A program made the translations under genes and the position numbers. Source: Methylocystis sp. (GTDB lineage Bacteria > Pseudomonadota > Alphaproteobacteria > Rhizobiales > Beijerinckiaceae). From it: a DNA stretch of 64,000 bases. The notes under the pieces were generated by a model. It did not search any database. It was not told where the DNA came from and saw nothing but the letters and a program-made list of their open reading frames with translations. The stretch spans positions 159,096 to 223,095 of the forward strand of contig JADCCX010000012.1 in the NCBI GenBank assembly GCA_020252485.1, in the 5' to 3' direction. Positions 27,261 to 38,641 of this stretch are shown here, one piece after another (position 1 is the stretch's first letter; every line of letters starts with the position of its first letter).

Positions 27261-28145
27261 ATGGTTGATGAGGTTCCGTCAGCCCGACCATCAAGGCTCG
27301 GCCGGGGGTTGGCCGCCCTGATCGGCGATTCCGCCGACGAAAATTCGATGCTGCAGCGCGCCCGCGGCCAGCGCAGTGTGCCAATTGAATTCGTGCGCGC
27401 CAATCCGCTCAATCCCCGCAAGGCCTTCGGGGATGACGATCTTGCCGAACTCACGGATTCCATTCGCGAAAAAGGCATCATCCAGCCGCTCGTCGTCCGC
27501 CCGAAGCCGAACATGCCTGATGTCTTCGAGATCATCGCGGGCGAGCGGCGTTGGCGTGCGGCGCAGCGGGCCGGCCTGCATGAGCTTCCGGTTGTCGTGC
27601 TCGAAGTCGGCGACAAGGAAGCGCTCGAGCTCGCCATCATCGAGAACGTGCAGCGCGCGGATCTCAATCCGCTGGAAGAGGCAGCGGGTTACGAGCAGTT
27701 GATGGAGCAATTCGGCTATGCTCAGGCCGAATTGGCCAAGGCCGTCGGCAAGAGCCGCAGCCATGTCGCCAATATGATGCGCCTCTCGAAGCTGCCGCCG
27801 GCAGTGAAGGAGATGGTCAGCGCCGGCGTGCTCTCGGCGGGCCATGCGCGGGCGTTGCTCTCTGTCGCCAATCCCGAAGCGACCGCCCGGAAAATCGTCG
27901 AGCAGGGACTGACCGTCCGCGATGTCGAACGCATTGTCCAGAGCGAGGCGGAAGACCTCTCCGATGGCGCGCCGCGCAAGGCGAAGCCGGAGAAGGACGC
28001 CGATACGAGGGCGCTCGAAAAGGCGCTGAGCGATGTCATTGGCCTCCATGTCGCCATTGATCACAAGGCCGGCGGCGGCGTGCTCAGCATCCGCTATACG
28101 ACGCTCGATCAGCTGGATGGCCTCTGCCGGCGGCTGCGGCAATAA
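27261..28145 (+). CDS. parB: Chromosome partitioning protein ParB
   Basis: CTP-dependent DNA clamp that loads at parS. It has 294 residues. The N-terminal GRGLAALIG (14-22) is the ParA-stimulating segment, CTP-binding boxes include GERRWRA (94-100) and ENVQRADLNPLEEA (from 128), the HTH covers ELAKAVGKSRSHVANMMRL, and a C-terminal dimer domain follows. Two perfect parS sites lie upstream in mnmE-rsmG. Convergent with holA, 14 bases apart. Confidence 0.97.
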   Translation: MVDEVPSARPSRLGRGLAALIGDSADENSMLQRARGQRSVPIEFVRANPLNPRKAFGDDDLAELTDSIREKGIIQPLVVRPKPNMPDVFEIIAGERRWRAAQRAGLHELPVVVLEVGDKEALELAIIENVQRADLNPLEEAAGYEQLMEQFGYAQAELAKAVGKSRSHVANMMRLSKLPPAVKEMVSAGVLSAGHARALLSVANPEATARKIVEQGLTVRDVERIVQSEAEDLSDGAPRKAKPEKDADTRALEKALSDVIGLHVAIDHKAGGGVLSIRYTTLDQLDGLCRRLRQ

Positions 28146-28159
28146 GGCTCGCGTTCGGA

Positions 28160-29170
28160 TCAGCGTCGGGAAACAGCGAGAGCAAGACTCCAGAGCGCCC
28201 GGATCGCCAGGGCCTCACCGAGCGCTGGCGTCCGCCTGATCGCGTAGATCGCCTCTGCCAGCAGCTGAACGGCGCGCTCCAGCCGATTGTCCAGCCAGCG
28301 CTCCACTTGCTCGCCGATCGCCTTCTCGCGCTTCCAGTTGATGCGATGCGCCTTGATCGATTCGGATGCGGATTGATTGGGCTGCCTCCGCTTGATGCTT
28401 TGCAACAGAAACGCATGCCGCAGAGCGAATCCTAGCAGCACGCCCGGATCGACGCCGTCCGCCAACACGCGGCGGGCCTCCACTTCGATGATGTCGAGCT
28501 TGCCGAGAAAGGCGGCATCAATGGCAGCATCTGCCGAGATCGCTGCGGCGTCGGTGACGACCGCCTCGACATCATCAAGCGTTATCTCGCGCGCGCCCTT
28601 ACAATATAGGAATAATTTCTCTATCTCGCTGCGGGATTGCTTGCGGTCCTGACCGAGCAAAGGCGCAAGCGCCGCCCGGGCCTCGCCGGTCGCCTTGAGC
28701 CCTTCGCCGGCAAGCATTTCTTCCAGAAGACGGCCGAGATCGCGCGCATCCTCGGCGTAACATGGCACCGTCGCGCAGCCCTTGTCCTTCTCCAGAAGGC
28801 TGCGCAGCGCGTGGGCAGGCTTCAGGTCGCCGGCCTCCAGAATGATCCGGGCATCGACGGGCGGCGTCTTCAGCAATGGCTCAAGAGCGGCCGAGAGGCT
28901 GCGGCTGCCGAGCCGCACACGGATCGCGCGGGCGCCGCCGAACATCGACAGCGCATTGGCTTCGTCCGCCAGGCGCAGCGGATCGCCGGCCACCTCATCG
29001 CCCTCGAGGCGAAGGATGTTGCCGGAATCGCCGCTGACCGTCGCCCTGGCGATGGCCTCAGCCCGTTCCGAGACAAGGCCGTCATCCGGACCGAAGACCA
29101 GAATGACGGGAAAGCGGGCGAAGCCGGCCTTGACGAAGGCTTCCGCGTCCCGGGCCGGAACCGCGACCAT
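28160..29170 (-). CDS. holA: DNA polymerase III delta subunit
   Basis: Clamp-loader subunit that opens the beta clamp. It has 336 residues with the HolA-type N-terminal fold (VILVFGPDDGLVSERA) and no P-loop, as expected for delta. The C-terminal collar domain ends with the typical IRALWSLALAVSRR. Last gene of leuS-lptE-holA, six bases after lptE, the common order in proteobacteria. Confidence 0.95.
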   Translation of the reverse strand: MVAVPARDAEAFVKAGFARFPVILVFGPDDGLVSERAEAIARATVSGDSGNILRLEGDEVAGDPLRLADEANALSMFGGARAIRVRLGSRSLSAALEPLLKTPPVDARIILEAGDLKPAHALRSLLEKDKGCATVPCYAEDARDLGRLLEEMLAGEGLKATGEARAALAPLLGQDRKQSRSEIEKLFLYCKGAREITLDDVEAVVTDAAAISADAAIDAAFLGKLDIIEVEARRVLADGVDPGVLLGFALRHAFLLQSIKRRQPNQSASESIKAHRINWKREKAIGEQVERWLDNRLERAVQLLAEAIYAIRRTPALGEALAIRALWSLALAVSRR

Positions 29171-29176
29171 GGCGGC

Positions 29177-29695
29177 TCAGCGGGCCGTGACGAGATAGCT
29201 CGCAACCCGGGTCCTGATCTGCTCGGCCAGTTGCTTCGCGCCCTGGATCTCGGCATCGCGCGCGGCGCGGATCGTCACGAAGCGCTGCTGGAAGCGGTCG
29301 TAGCTGACCAGCACCCTGGCATCGCCTTCGGTGAGTTTGGTTTTGGGGTTGTCGATCGGGTAAAGCACATAGCGGGCCGTCAGCGTCATGTAGCCGCTCT
29401 CGGCCTGGCCGGTGAGACGTTCCACGATCGCCGCATCGGTCCGCGAACTGGCATTGACCGTCAGCCGATACCTGGTGGCGGCGGGATCCGGGTCGCCCCC
29501 CCGCAGGCTGAATTCCAGCTCGTTGCGCAGGTAATGGGCGAGCCGTTGCCCATCGAGTTCGACCTTGACGCCTGCCAGTCCCTCCTGGACCGCCAGGCCG
29601 CCATTCTCCTGCTGGCCGTAGAGCGGCCGCAGGCAGCCGCCGAGCCCGGTCGCCAGAAGCCCCACGAGAACCGCATAGCTGAGAGAACGGCGCAT
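29177..29695 (-). CDS. lptE: LPS-assembly lipoprotein LptE
   Basis: Outer-membrane lipoprotein that plugs the LptD barrel for LPS insertion. It has 172 residues from ATG 29695. Signal peptide with lipobox GLGGC, then LRPLYG typical of alphaproteobacterial LptE. A longer frame into leuS is Arg-rich and spurious. Position between leuS and holA supports the assignment strongly. Confidence 0.92.
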   Translation of the reverse strand: MRRSLSYAVLVGLLATGLGGCLRPLYGQQENGGLAVQEGLAGVKVELDGQRLAHYLRNELEFSLRGGDPDPAATRYRLTVNASSRTDAAIVERLTGQAESGYMTLTARYVLYPIDNPKTKLTEGDARVLVSYDRFQQRFVTIRAARDAEIQGAKQLAEQIRTRVASYLVTAR

Positions 29696-29705
29696 GTCCG
29701 CGACC

Positions 29706-32351
29706 CTATCCCACCACGTTGATGATGCGCAACGGCACGATGATGACCTTCTTCGGCGTACGGCCCTCAAGCGCGCGCTGCACGGCCTCCTCGGCGAGCG
29801 CAGCGGCCTCGATCTCCGCCTCGCTGGCATTGCGGCTGACCACGACATCCGCCCGCTTCTTGCCGTTCACCTGGACGGGATAGGCGATGGTCTCTTCGAC
29901 GAGCAGCGCCGCATCAAGCACCGGCCAGGCCGTCTCGCCCACGAGATTGGCGTGGCCGAGCACTTTCCAGCATTCCTCCGCGAGATGGGGCATCATCGGG
30001 GCCAGCAATTGCACGAAGATCGTGGCCGCTTCGCGGAGCGCGGCCGCCATCTCGGCGCTGATGGGCCTGTCCGCAGACGCCTTCGCCAACACGCCGGAGA
30101 TCGCATTCGACAATTCATAGATATGGGCGACGCAGCGGTTGAAGCGCAGCCGCTCGATATCCTCGGTGACGCCGGCGAGCGCCTTGTGGGCCGCGCGGCG
30201 GATCGCGGTCGAATCGGCGCCGAAACGAACGACCGGAGCCCGCCGGAGATCGGCCACTTCGCAGCAGATGCGCCAGGCGCGCTGCATGAAGCGCCCGGCG
30301 CCCTGCACGCCATCCTCGGTCCAGTTCACATCGCGCTCGGGCGGCGAATCCGACAGCATGAACCAGCGCGCCGTATCGGCGCCGTAAGTGTCGATGATGT
30401 CGTCGGGATCGACGACGTTTCTCTTCGATTTCGACATCTTCTCAATATCGCCGATCGTGACCTCGGCATTGTCCGAGATGCGGAAAGCGCGGCGGCCATT
30501 GGCTCCGGACTCGATGCGGATCTCCGCAGGCGTGAGCCATTCTCCGTTCGGCGCGCGATAGGTTTCGTGCACCACCATACCCTGCGTGAACAGGCCCTCG
30601 AAAGGCTCCGCCAGGTTGGCGTGGCCGGTCTTCGTCATCGCCCGCATCCAGAAGCGCGAATAGAGCAGATGCAGGATCGCGTGTTCGACGCCCCCGATGT
30701 ACTGGTTGACCGGCAGCCAGCTTTCCATCGCCGAAGCCGTTGTCGGGGCCTCTTCGTTCCAGGGGTCGGTGAAACGGGCGAAATACCAGGACGAGTCAGC
30801 GAAGACGTCGAAGGTGTCGGTCTCGCGGCGGGCCGCCTTGCCGCAGCACGGACAGGGGACGTGCTTCCACGTCGGATGGTGCTCCAAAGGATTGCCAGGC
30901 TTGTCGAAGGTGACATCCTCCGGCAGCTTCACCGGCAGATCCCGCTTCGGCACTGGCACGATTCCGCAGGCCTCGCAATGGATCACCGGGATCGGGCAGC
31001 CCCAGTAGCGCTGGCGGGAAATGCCCCAGTCGCGCAGGCGGAAGTTCACCTTGCGTTGCGCGACGGGGCGGCCGTCCATCGATTCGGAGGCGAGACGATC
31101 GGCCACGGCCTTGAACGCCGCCGCCGTGTCCATGCCATCGAGGAAGCGCGAATTCACCATCACGCCATCGTCGACATAGGGGACGCCCTCGGCGATTCCC
31201 TTCAGCGCCGCGCTGCGGGCGGGCTCGTCCTTCGGCACGACAACCGGGATAACCGGCAGCGCATATTTCCGCGCAAATTCGATGTCGCGCTGGTCGCCGC
31301 CGGGGCAACCGAAGATCGCGCCCGTGCCGTAATCCATCAGGATGAAATTCGCGACGAAGACAGGGACCTTCCAGTCCGGATCGAAAGGATGCACCGCCTT
31401 GATTCCGGTGTCGAAGCCCTTCTTCTCCGCCGTCTCCAGCGCCGCGACCGAAGTGCCCATGCGGCGGCATTCATCGCAGAACGCGGCGAGCGCCGGATTA
31501 TCCCGCGAGGCGGCCTTCGCCAGCGGATGGTCGGGCGCGATCGCCATGAAGCTTGCGCCAAACAATGTATCCGGCCGTGTGGTGTAGATTTCCAGTTCGC
31601 TGAAACCATCCGGCGCGGTGGCGGCATCCAGCGCCCAGCGGATCATCAAGCCTTCCGAGCGGCCGATCCAGTTGCGCTGCATCAGCCGGACCTTTTCGGG
31701 CCAGCGGTCGAGTGTATCGAGCGCCGCGTTCAGTTCCTCGGCGTAATCGGTGATCTTCATGAACCACTGGGTCAGCTCCTTCTGCTCGACCAAGGCGCCC
31801 GAGCGCCAGCCGCGCCCGTCGATCACCTGCTCGTTGGCGAGCACGGTCTGGTCCTCCGGGTCCCAGTTGACCTTGGAGACCTTGCGCTCGACGAGGCCGG
31901 CCTGCATGAAATCCAGGAACATCGCCTGCTGGTGCTTGTAATAGGAGGGGTCGCAGGTCGCGATCTCGCGGTCCCAATCGAGCGACAGGCCCATGCTCTT
32001 CAGCTGCGCCTTCATCGCCGCGATATTGGCGTAGGTCCAGGCGGCGGGATGCGTCTTGTTCTGCATCGCCGCATTTTCGGCCGGCATGCCGAAAGCGTCC
32101 CAGCCCATCGGATGCAGCACATTGAAGCCGCGCGCCCGCTTGTAGCGCGCCACCACGTCGCCCATCGCATAATTGCGGACATGGCCCATGTGGATGCGGC
32201 CCGAGGGATAGGGAAACATCTCCAGCACGTAGTATTTCGGGCGCGGATCGTCGTTCTTCGTCTGGAAGAGCTTCTTCTCGTCCCAGATCTTGCGCCAACG
32301 GGGCTCGGCCTCACGGGCATTGTATCGGGCGTATTCGCGGTCCTGGGCCAT
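29706..32351 (-). CDS. leuS: Leucyl-tRNA synthetase
   Basis: Charges tRNA-Leu. It has 881 residues. HIGH-type HMGH at 54-57, KMSKS near residue 638, a CP1 editing domain in between (conserved [11 protein letters not shown]), and zinc-type CxxC pairs near CEACG and CPCCG. Full length for the bacterial class. First gene of leuS-lptE-holA; divergent from yggS. Confidence 0.98.
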   Translation of the reverse strand: MAQDREYARYNAREAEPRWRKIWDEKKLFQTKNDDPRPKYYVLEMFPYPSGRIHMGHVRNYAMGDVVARYKRARGFNVLHPMGWDAFGMPAENAAMQNKTHPAAWTYANIAAMKAQLKSMGLSLDWDREIATCDPSYYKHQQAMFLDFMQAGLVERKVSKVNWDPEDQTVLANEQVIDGRGWRSGALVEQKELTQWFMKITDYAEELNAALDTLDRWPEKVRLMQRNWIGRSEGLMIRWALDAATAPDGFSELEIYTTRPDTLFGASFMAIAPDHPLAKAASRDNPALAAFCDECRRMGTSVAALETAEKKGFDTGIKAVHPFDPDWKVPVFVANFILMDYGTGAIFGCPGGDQRDIEFARKYALPVIPVVVPKDEPARSAALKGIAEGVPYVDDGVMVNSRFLDGMDTAAAFKAVADRLASESMDGRPVAQRKVNFRLRDWGISRQRYWGCPIPVIHCEACGIVPVPKRDLPVKLPEDVTFDKPGNPLEHHPTWKHVPCPCCGKAARRETDTFDVFADSSWYFARFTDPWNEEAPTTASAMESWLPVNQYIGGVEHAILHLLYSRFWMRAMTKTGHANLAEPFEGLFTQGMVVHETYRAPNGEWLTPAEIRIESGANGRRAFRISDNAEVTIGDIEKMSKSKRNVVDPDDIIDTYGADTARWFMLSDSPPERDVNWTEDGVQGAGRFMQRAWRICCEVADLRRAPVVRFGADSTAIRRAAHKALAGVTEDIERLRFNRCVAHIYELSNAISGVLAKASADRPISAEMAAALREAATIFVQLLAPMMPHLAEECWKVLGHANLVGETAWPVLDAALLVEETIAYPVQVNGKKRADVVVSRNASEAEIEAAALAEEAVQRALEGRTPKKVIIVPLRIINVVG

Positions 32352-32488
32352 GGATATATCTGGTGCTGTTTGTGGTTTCGCTTGGACACGAAACGGGCCA
32401 AGGGGTCAATCCGAAACCCGGCCCCTTGATCTCCATCCCTTGATCCCGGCCCCTTGCCTGTCCGCCGATTCTCCTGTTTGCAGAAGCC

Positions 32489-33151
32489 ATGACTTCCTCT
32501 GTCGACAACCTCGCCCGAATCCGCGCCAGCATCGCGCGCGCCGAGGCGGATTTCGGCCGCAAGCCGGGTTCAGCGCGGCTGATGGCTGTCTCGAAGACCT
32601 TTCCGGCGGAAGCGATCGCGCCGGTGCTCGATGCCGGCCAGCGCTTGTTTGGTGAAAACTATGTGCAGGAGGCCAAGGCGAAATGGCCGACGCTCCGGGA
32701 ACTCTATCCCGATGCCGAGGTCCATATGATCGGGCCGCTGCAATCCAACAAAGCCGATGATGCCGTGAAGCTCTTCGACGCGATACATACGCTTGACCGC
32801 GAGAGCCTCGCAGCTGCGCTCTCGAAGGCCATCGCGAAGATCGGGCGCAAGCCTGACCTCTTCGTGCAGGTCAACACGGGGCTGGAGCCGCAAAAGGGCG
32901 GCATCGATCCGCGCGAGACCAATGCCTTCGCCGCCCGCTGCCGCGAGGTGCATGGGCTTTCCATCGCTGGCCTGATGTGCATACCGCCCGCCGATCAACC
33001 GCCATCGCCGCATTTCGGCTTGCTGATGAAGCTGTCGCTGGAGCTCGGGCTTTCGGAGCTTTCGATGGGCATGAGCGCCGATTACGAGGCCGCGATTCAG
33101 TTGGGCTCCACCTATGTGCGGGTCGGCAGCGCGATTTTCGGCAGCCGGTGA
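32489..33151 (+). CDS. YggS-family pyridoxal-phosphate homeostasis protein
   Basis: PLP-binding single-domain TIM barrel (PLPBP/COG0325) that buffers vitamin B6 and affects amino acid balance. It has 220 residues, with PLP Lys36 in AVSKTF, FGENYVQEA, HMIGPLQSNK, and the C-terminal phosphate loop SMGMSADYEAAI...VRVGSAIFGSR. It stands alone here, convergent with the L,D-transpeptidase. It is not an alanine racemase, since it lacks the second domain. Confidence 0.95.
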   Translation: MTSSVDNLARIRASIARAEADFGRKPGSARLMAVSKTFPAEAIAPVLDAGQRLFGENYVQEAKAKWPTLRELYPDAEVHMIGPLQSNKADDAVKLFDAIHTLDRESLAAALSKAIAKIGRKPDLFVQVNTGLEPQKGGIDPRETNAFAARCREVHGLSIAGLMCIPPADQPPSPHFGLLMKLSLELGLSELSMGMSADYEAAIQLGSTYVRVGSAIFGSR

Positions 33152-33160
33152 AGCGGCGCG

Positions 33161-33691
33161 TTACCGGATGAGAAGGCGGGTGCGCCCACCCAGCAATGGC
33201 AGGAGCTTGCGCATATCGTTCTTTGCCAGCGCGACGCAACCCTCGGTCGGTGTCCAGCCCGGCCGCGCCAGATGAATGAAAATCGCGCTGCCGCGGCCGA
33301 TGATAGGCGGCCGGTCGTTCCAGCCGATCTCGATCACCGTGTCATAGACGGCATCCTCCCGCCATAGGCGCTCGTGGCTGGCGGCAAAGGGAAGCGGCAC
33401 TGGCCGGTTGTAGCGCCGGTGTCCCGGCGCATCGCACCAGCCGTCGGTCTTTCTGGTCCAGCGGAAAGGCAATCGCGGCAGGTGGAGATGGCGGACATCG
33501 GGCCGCAGCCAGATTCGGCGGAGCGCAAAGACGCCCGCCGGGGTCGCGCCGTCACCCTCGCGCTTGTTGCGTGAAACGCCGCCCCTGCCGAGCGCGCAGC
33601 GGAAGCGGAAATTGCCTGCTTGCAGCCAGCCTTGCCGACGGTTTCCCGGGCGGCTCATCACGACAATGTAAGATATTGTCGTATTCGTCAT
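33161..33691 (-). CDS. L,D-transpeptidase family (YkuD) protein
   Basis: 176 residues from ATG 33691. YkuD-domain proteins cross-link peptidoglycan by 3-3 bonds or attach lipoproteins. Conserved features are LGRGG...KREGDGATPAG, and the catalytic segment IFIHLARPG...TEGCVAL with His and Cys. The Ser/Thr-HGC motif is TEGC here, as in the short alphaproteobacterial subgroup. No signal peptide is apparent, which is odd for a periplasmic enzyme but seen in this subgroup. Confidence 0.82.
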   Translation of the reverse strand: MTNTTISYIVVMSRPGNRRQGWLQAGNFRFRCALGRGGVSRNKREGDGATPAGVFALRRIWLRPDVRHLHLPRLPFRWTRKTDGWCDAPGHRRYNRPVPLPFAASHERLWREDAVYDTVIEIGWNDRPPIIGRGSAIFIHLARPGWTPTEGCVALAKNDMRKLLPLLGGRTRLLIR

Positions 33692-33804
33692 CGGCTGTGA
33701 TCGCCGAAGGCGTGTTCCGGCACTCGCCATGGTAGGGCTTCCCTTGTAGCGAGGGGTGTCTATCATGACAGCACGCGCATGCGAGTGGCGGGAGCGGGAA
33801 ATTC

Positions 33805-34491
33805 ATGAGCAATGTGAAGCGGATCCTCCTTGTGGATGACGATATCGAGCTTCGGACCTTGCTCGCCGAGCAGCTCCAGCTGCACGAGGAATTCGCCATC
33901 ATCCAGGCGGGGACGGCGGCGGAGGGCATGAGCGCCACAAAGGCCGATCACGTCGACCTTGTCGTGATGGACGTCGGCCTGCCCGATATGGACGGGCGCG
34001 AGGCCGTGCGCGTGTTGCGCAAGAATGGCTTCAAGAGCCCGATCATCATGCTGACGGCCAACGATACCGAATCCGATCAGGTGCTGGGGCTCGAAGCAGG
34101 CGCCAATGATTATGTGGCCAAGCCCTTCCGCTTTGCCGTGCTGCTGGCGCGGGTCCGCGCCCATATGCGCCAATACGAGGCGAGCGAGGACGCGCAGTTC
34201 AATCTCGGTCCCTATATCTTCCGGCCGGGCGCCAAGCTGCTGATCACCGACAAGGGCAGCAAGATACGGCTGACCGAGAAGGAAACCTCGATCCTGCGCT
34301 ATCTCTACCGCGCGGGCCAGCGCGTGGTGCAGCGCGACGTGCTGCTGCAGGAGGTCTGGGGCTATAACGCCGCAGTGACCACGCATACGCTGGAGACGCA
34401 TGTCTATCGGCTGCGGCAGAAGATCGAGAAGGATCCGAGCCAGGCGAGGATCCTGGTGACGGATGCTGGCGGCTACAAGCTCGTTCCCTAG
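33805..34491 (+). CDS. cenR: OmpR-family response regulator, CenR/OtpR-like
   Basis: 228 residues. The receiver domain has Asp56 as phosphoacceptor (VVMDVGLPD), an acidic pocket at 11-13 and a C-terminal Lys in YVAKPF, followed by an OmpR-type winged helix ending HTLETHVYRLRQKIEKDP. Sequence and linkage to a small cyclic-nucleotide-binding gene match the CenR (Caulobacter) / OtpR (Brucella) cell-envelope regulator. No histidine kinase is adjacent. Ribosome site GGGAG upstream of ATG 33805. The symbol is by resemblance, not proof. Confidence 0.85.
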   Translation: MSNVKRILLVDDDIELRTLLAEQLQLHEEFAIIQAGTAAEGMSATKADHVDLVVMDVGLPDMDGREAVRVLRKNGFKSPIIMLTANDTESDQVLGLEAGANDYVAKPFRFAVLLARVRAHMRQYEASEDAQFNLGPYIFRPGAKLLITDKGSKIRLTEKETSILRYLYRAGQRVVQRDVLLQEVWGYNAAVTTHTLETHVYRLRQKIEKDPSQARILVTDAGGYKLVP

Positions 34492-34533
34492 CCAGGGCAG
34501 CGGCAATCAGGACGGGGCGATGACGGAGGAGCA

Positions 34534-34980
34534 ATGGCGCTCGAAGATGAGATTGACCAATTGCGGAGCAATCCGGTCTTCGCGCTGTTTGATGCCGAAG
34601 CCTTGCGCCTGATCGCCTTTTCGTCGGAGACGCGCATCCTGCGCAAGGATGACATCCTTTTCCGCGAGGGCGATGTCTCGGACGGCGGCTATTTCATCCT
34701 TGCGGGATCATTGGAACTCTCGGGGGCGATGGGCGCGGCCATCCACGGCCCCGGGGCCCTCATCGGCGAGACGGCGCTCTTTTCCGAGACGCGCCGTCCC
34801 GCCACGGCGGTCGTCCTTGAGACAACGGTGATACGGCGCATTCCCCGCGAGCTCATGCGCCGGGTGCTGGCCGAGTTTCCCGAGACGGTGAACCCCCTGC
34901 GCGCCATCCTGAAGGGCAGGATCGCCGCCCTCACCGAGCAGTTGACGGAGCTTCACGCTGTTCTGCTGGACGAAGCCTGA
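34534..34980 (+). CDS. Cyclic-nucleotide-binding domain protein
   Basis: 148 residues forming a single CAP_ED/cNMP-binding fold with a phosphate-binding cassette IGETALF...RRPATAVV. No helix-turn-helix follows, only a short C-terminal helix, so it is not a CRP-type regulator. In Brucella the otpR gene is followed by a similar protein called a cAMP-dependent kinase regulatory subunit. Here it lies 42 bases after the response regulator and probably shares its transcript. Ligand and output are unknown. Confidence 0.85.
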   Translation: MALEDEIDQLRSNPVFALFDAEALRLIAFSSETRILRKDDILFREGDVSDGGYFILAGSLELSGAMGAAIHGPGALIGETALFSETRRPATAVVLETTVIRRIPRELMRRVLAEFPETVNPLRAILKGRIAALTEQLTELHAVLLDEA

Positions 34981-35018
34981 TCGCGGCGTCTGCGATCGGG
35001 CGGCTTCCCTTCGCCGGC

Positions 35019-35813
35019 TTACAATTTGTACCAAAGGCTGATGAGCGCGCCCCTCTCGCGGCCCACATTGGCGCCGGCAACAGTGGCGAAAACGCCCAGC
35101 TGCAACGAGAAGGAATCGGAAAAGGCGTAGACGACGCTCGGCTGCAGCTTGTGCCGCCGCAAGCGCGTCCCATCCAGTTGGGTGACAGCCACGGCATTGA
35201 AGGATTGCAGCAGAAACAGGACGCGGGGCGAGGCGTAAACGCCGGCCGTCAGGTCGAGATGGGCCTCGTTCGGCCAGCTGCCGCGCCAGCGGTAGGCAAG
35301 CTGGGCCTCCAGGAAGATCGGCCAGCCTCTGGAGCCGCCGCTGAGGCCGCCGTTCAGCCTGATCTCACCCTCGACCGGCCCGGACCAGGATTTGATCCGT
35401 TCCGGATAGCTGAGGCTTCTGCTCGCCTCGGCCCAGCCTTGCAGGGAGATGACGGCATCCGCGTTGCTCCAGAGCCGGGCCTTCGCTCCTGCGCGGATCG
35501 CCGCCACGCCCACATACATTGTGCCAGCCTCCGGCGGCAGCCGCGCGCCCACTCCGCGCACGCCGGCCAGCAAGGCGAAATCCCGGTTCAGCCCATGCTC
35601 GGCCTCGATCTTGATCTCCTGTTTGATGAAACGGCCTGTCCGGATTGTCGATCCATCGCCGATGAACTGGCGGCGAACGTCGAGCGCCTTTGCGGTGAAG
35701 ATGAGCTGGGTGCGGCTTGCTTCCGTCAGCCAGGCGCCGGCCCTGGAATCGCCCGGAGCGAGGCAGAAAAACCCCGCAAAAGCGAAAACTCGACGCCCCA
35801 ACGACCAACCCAA
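35019..35813 (-). CDS. Putative outer-membrane beta-barrel protein
   Basis: 264 residues with a signal peptide (FAFAGFFCLAPGDSRAGA) and many alternating polar/hydrophobic strands rich in aromatic residues, ending ISLWYKL, suggesting an outer-membrane barrel. I do not recognise a named family. The longest frame starts at a TTG (35813). If the CtrA box 14 bases upstream overlaps the -35 region, translation may begin at a later TTG (35801). It is convergent with the CenR-like/cNMP pair, an envelope-regulation context. Confidence 0.7.
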   Translation of the reverse strand: MGWSLGRRVFAFAGFFCLAPGDSRAGAWLTEASRTQLIFTAKALDVRRQFIGDGSTIRTGRFIKQEIKIEAEHGLNRDFALLAGVRGVGARLPPEAGTMYVGVAAIRAGAKARLWSNADAVISLQGWAEASRSLSYPERIKSWSGPVEGEIRLNGGLSGGSRGWPIFLEAQLAYRWRGSWPNEAHLDLTAGVYASPRVLFLLQSFNAVAVTQLDGTRLRRHKLQPSVVYAFSDSFSLQLGVFATVAGANVGRERGALISLWYKL

Positions 35814-35826
35814 CGCCCAAAACCCC

Positions 35827-35841
35827 TTAACGAAAGATTAA
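35827..35841 (-). promoter_or_regulatory. Perfect CtrA box upstream of the putative outer-membrane gene
   Basis: TTAACGAAAGATTAA matches TTAA-N7-TTAA exactly. It lies in the 99-base gap between the outer-membrane-like gene and the end of the TrmH gene, so only the leftward gene can be its target. Confidence 0.65.
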
Positions 35842-35912
35842 AGGCTGGTGCGGGAAAACCGACAACTCGGACAAATGAGGGGAATAACCAGTAAAACAGG
35901 CCTGATTCCGAA

Positions 35913-36731
35913 TCAGGACGGTTCGGCTCTCCGTCGCTGCACGAAGATGTGGTGCAAGGCGATGCCGCTGGCCGTGGCCACGTTCAGCGAATCCAGGCCC
36001 GGATGCATAGCGATGCGAACCAGATTGAGCCCTGCCATGAGGCTTGCGGGCAACCCCTCTCCCTCGGCGCCGAGCACCAGCGCCGTGCGTTTGCCGGGCC
36101 GGAGGCTGTCGAGCCGGTTCGTGGCAGCAGGGCTCAGCCCGTGGACTGCAAAGCCGCTGGCTGCGAGCTCCGACAACAAAACGCCGGCGGCGCCACGGGC
36201 GAAGGGGACGGTCAGCGCAGCGCCGACCGAAACGCGGATGCTCTTGCGGTAGAGCGGATCGCAGCAGGTGTCGTCGAGCAGCACCGCATCCACGCCGAAG
36301 GCGGCGGCGTTGCGGAACAGGCCGCCCATGTTGTCATGATTGGCGAGCCCTACCGCCGCGACGACGAGAGCCTCGGCCGGAAGCGCGGCGATCAGCTTTG
36401 GTGCGCCGGGTGCCTCGCCTCTGCGGCCGGCGGCGAGGATGCCCCGATGAACGGCGAAGCCAGTCAGCCTCTCGATCAGCGCATCATCGGCCTCATAGAG
36501 GGGCGCCCGGTCCGGAATGAGCGCGACGAGCGCGGCGGAGCCGGCAATCCGCCGCGACGACATCAGGACGCTTTCGAGCGCGAAACGGCCGGCCGCCAGC
36601 GCCTGGCGCAAAACGACTTCGCCTTCCAGCAGAAACAGCCCCTGCCGCCCCAGAAGGTCGCGTTCCCGCACGGCGCGATAGGGTTCGAGCCGCGGATCAT
36701 CGGCGCTTGCAATGCGGATCGGCGTTGCCAA
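35913..36731 (-). CDS. TrmH/SpoU-family RNA methyltransferase
   Basis: 272 residues from TTG 36731, preceded by AGGAAG, which gives a family-like N-terminus MATPIRIASADDPRL. An ATG at 36791 would add 20 residues and overlap the divergent uup start. An N-terminal substrate-binding domain is followed by the SPOUT knot: ANHDNMGGLFRNAAAFG, LVLGAEGEGL and the C-terminal SLNVATASGIALHH. It methylates a ribose or base of rRNA or tRNA; the exact target cannot be told. Confidence 0.88.
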   Translation of the reverse strand: MATPIRIASADDPRLEPYRAVRERDLLGRQGLFLLEGEVVLRQALAAGRFALESVLMSSRRIAGSAALVALIPDRAPLYEADDALIERLTGFAVHRGILAAGRRGEAPGAPKLIAALPAEALVVAAVGLANHDNMGGLFRNAAAFGVDAVLLDDTCCDPLYRKSIRVSVGAALTVPFARGAAGVLLSELAASGFAVHGLSPAATNRLDSLRPGKRTALVLGAEGEGLPASLMAGLNLVRIAMHPGLDSLNVATASGIALHHIFVQRRRAEPS

Positions 36732-36750
36732 AAGAAGGGCTTCCTGCGAT

Positions 36751-36780
36751 GGCGGGCGGCTCCAGCTGGAGCCATCCGCC
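36751..36780. promoter_or_regulatory. 30-base inverted repeat between trmH-like gene and uup
   Basis: A perfect core GGCTCCAGCTGGAGCC (36758-36773) is flanked by GGCGG and CCGCC, with two unpaired bases on each side. It sits between the preferred starts of two divergent genes and could be an operator or a small hairpin. Confidence 0.45.
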
Positions 36781-36784
36781 TTCC

Positions 36785-38590
<1,806 letters not shown>

Positions 38591-38641
38591 CGCCTTGGCA
38601 GGGAAAGCCCCGCAAGCATCCCCGCGTCAGGGTTCATGGCT

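Noticed and set aside
29694..32429. A 911-codon open frame on the plus strand
   Set aside because: It is antisense to leuS, whose product is full length with all synthetase motifs. The plus-strand product is Arg/His-rich with no family resemblance, a normal by-product of GC-rich codon use.
33561..33580. Possible third parS near GCGTGAAAC
   Set aside because: Only one half resembles the palindrome; the left arm does not match.
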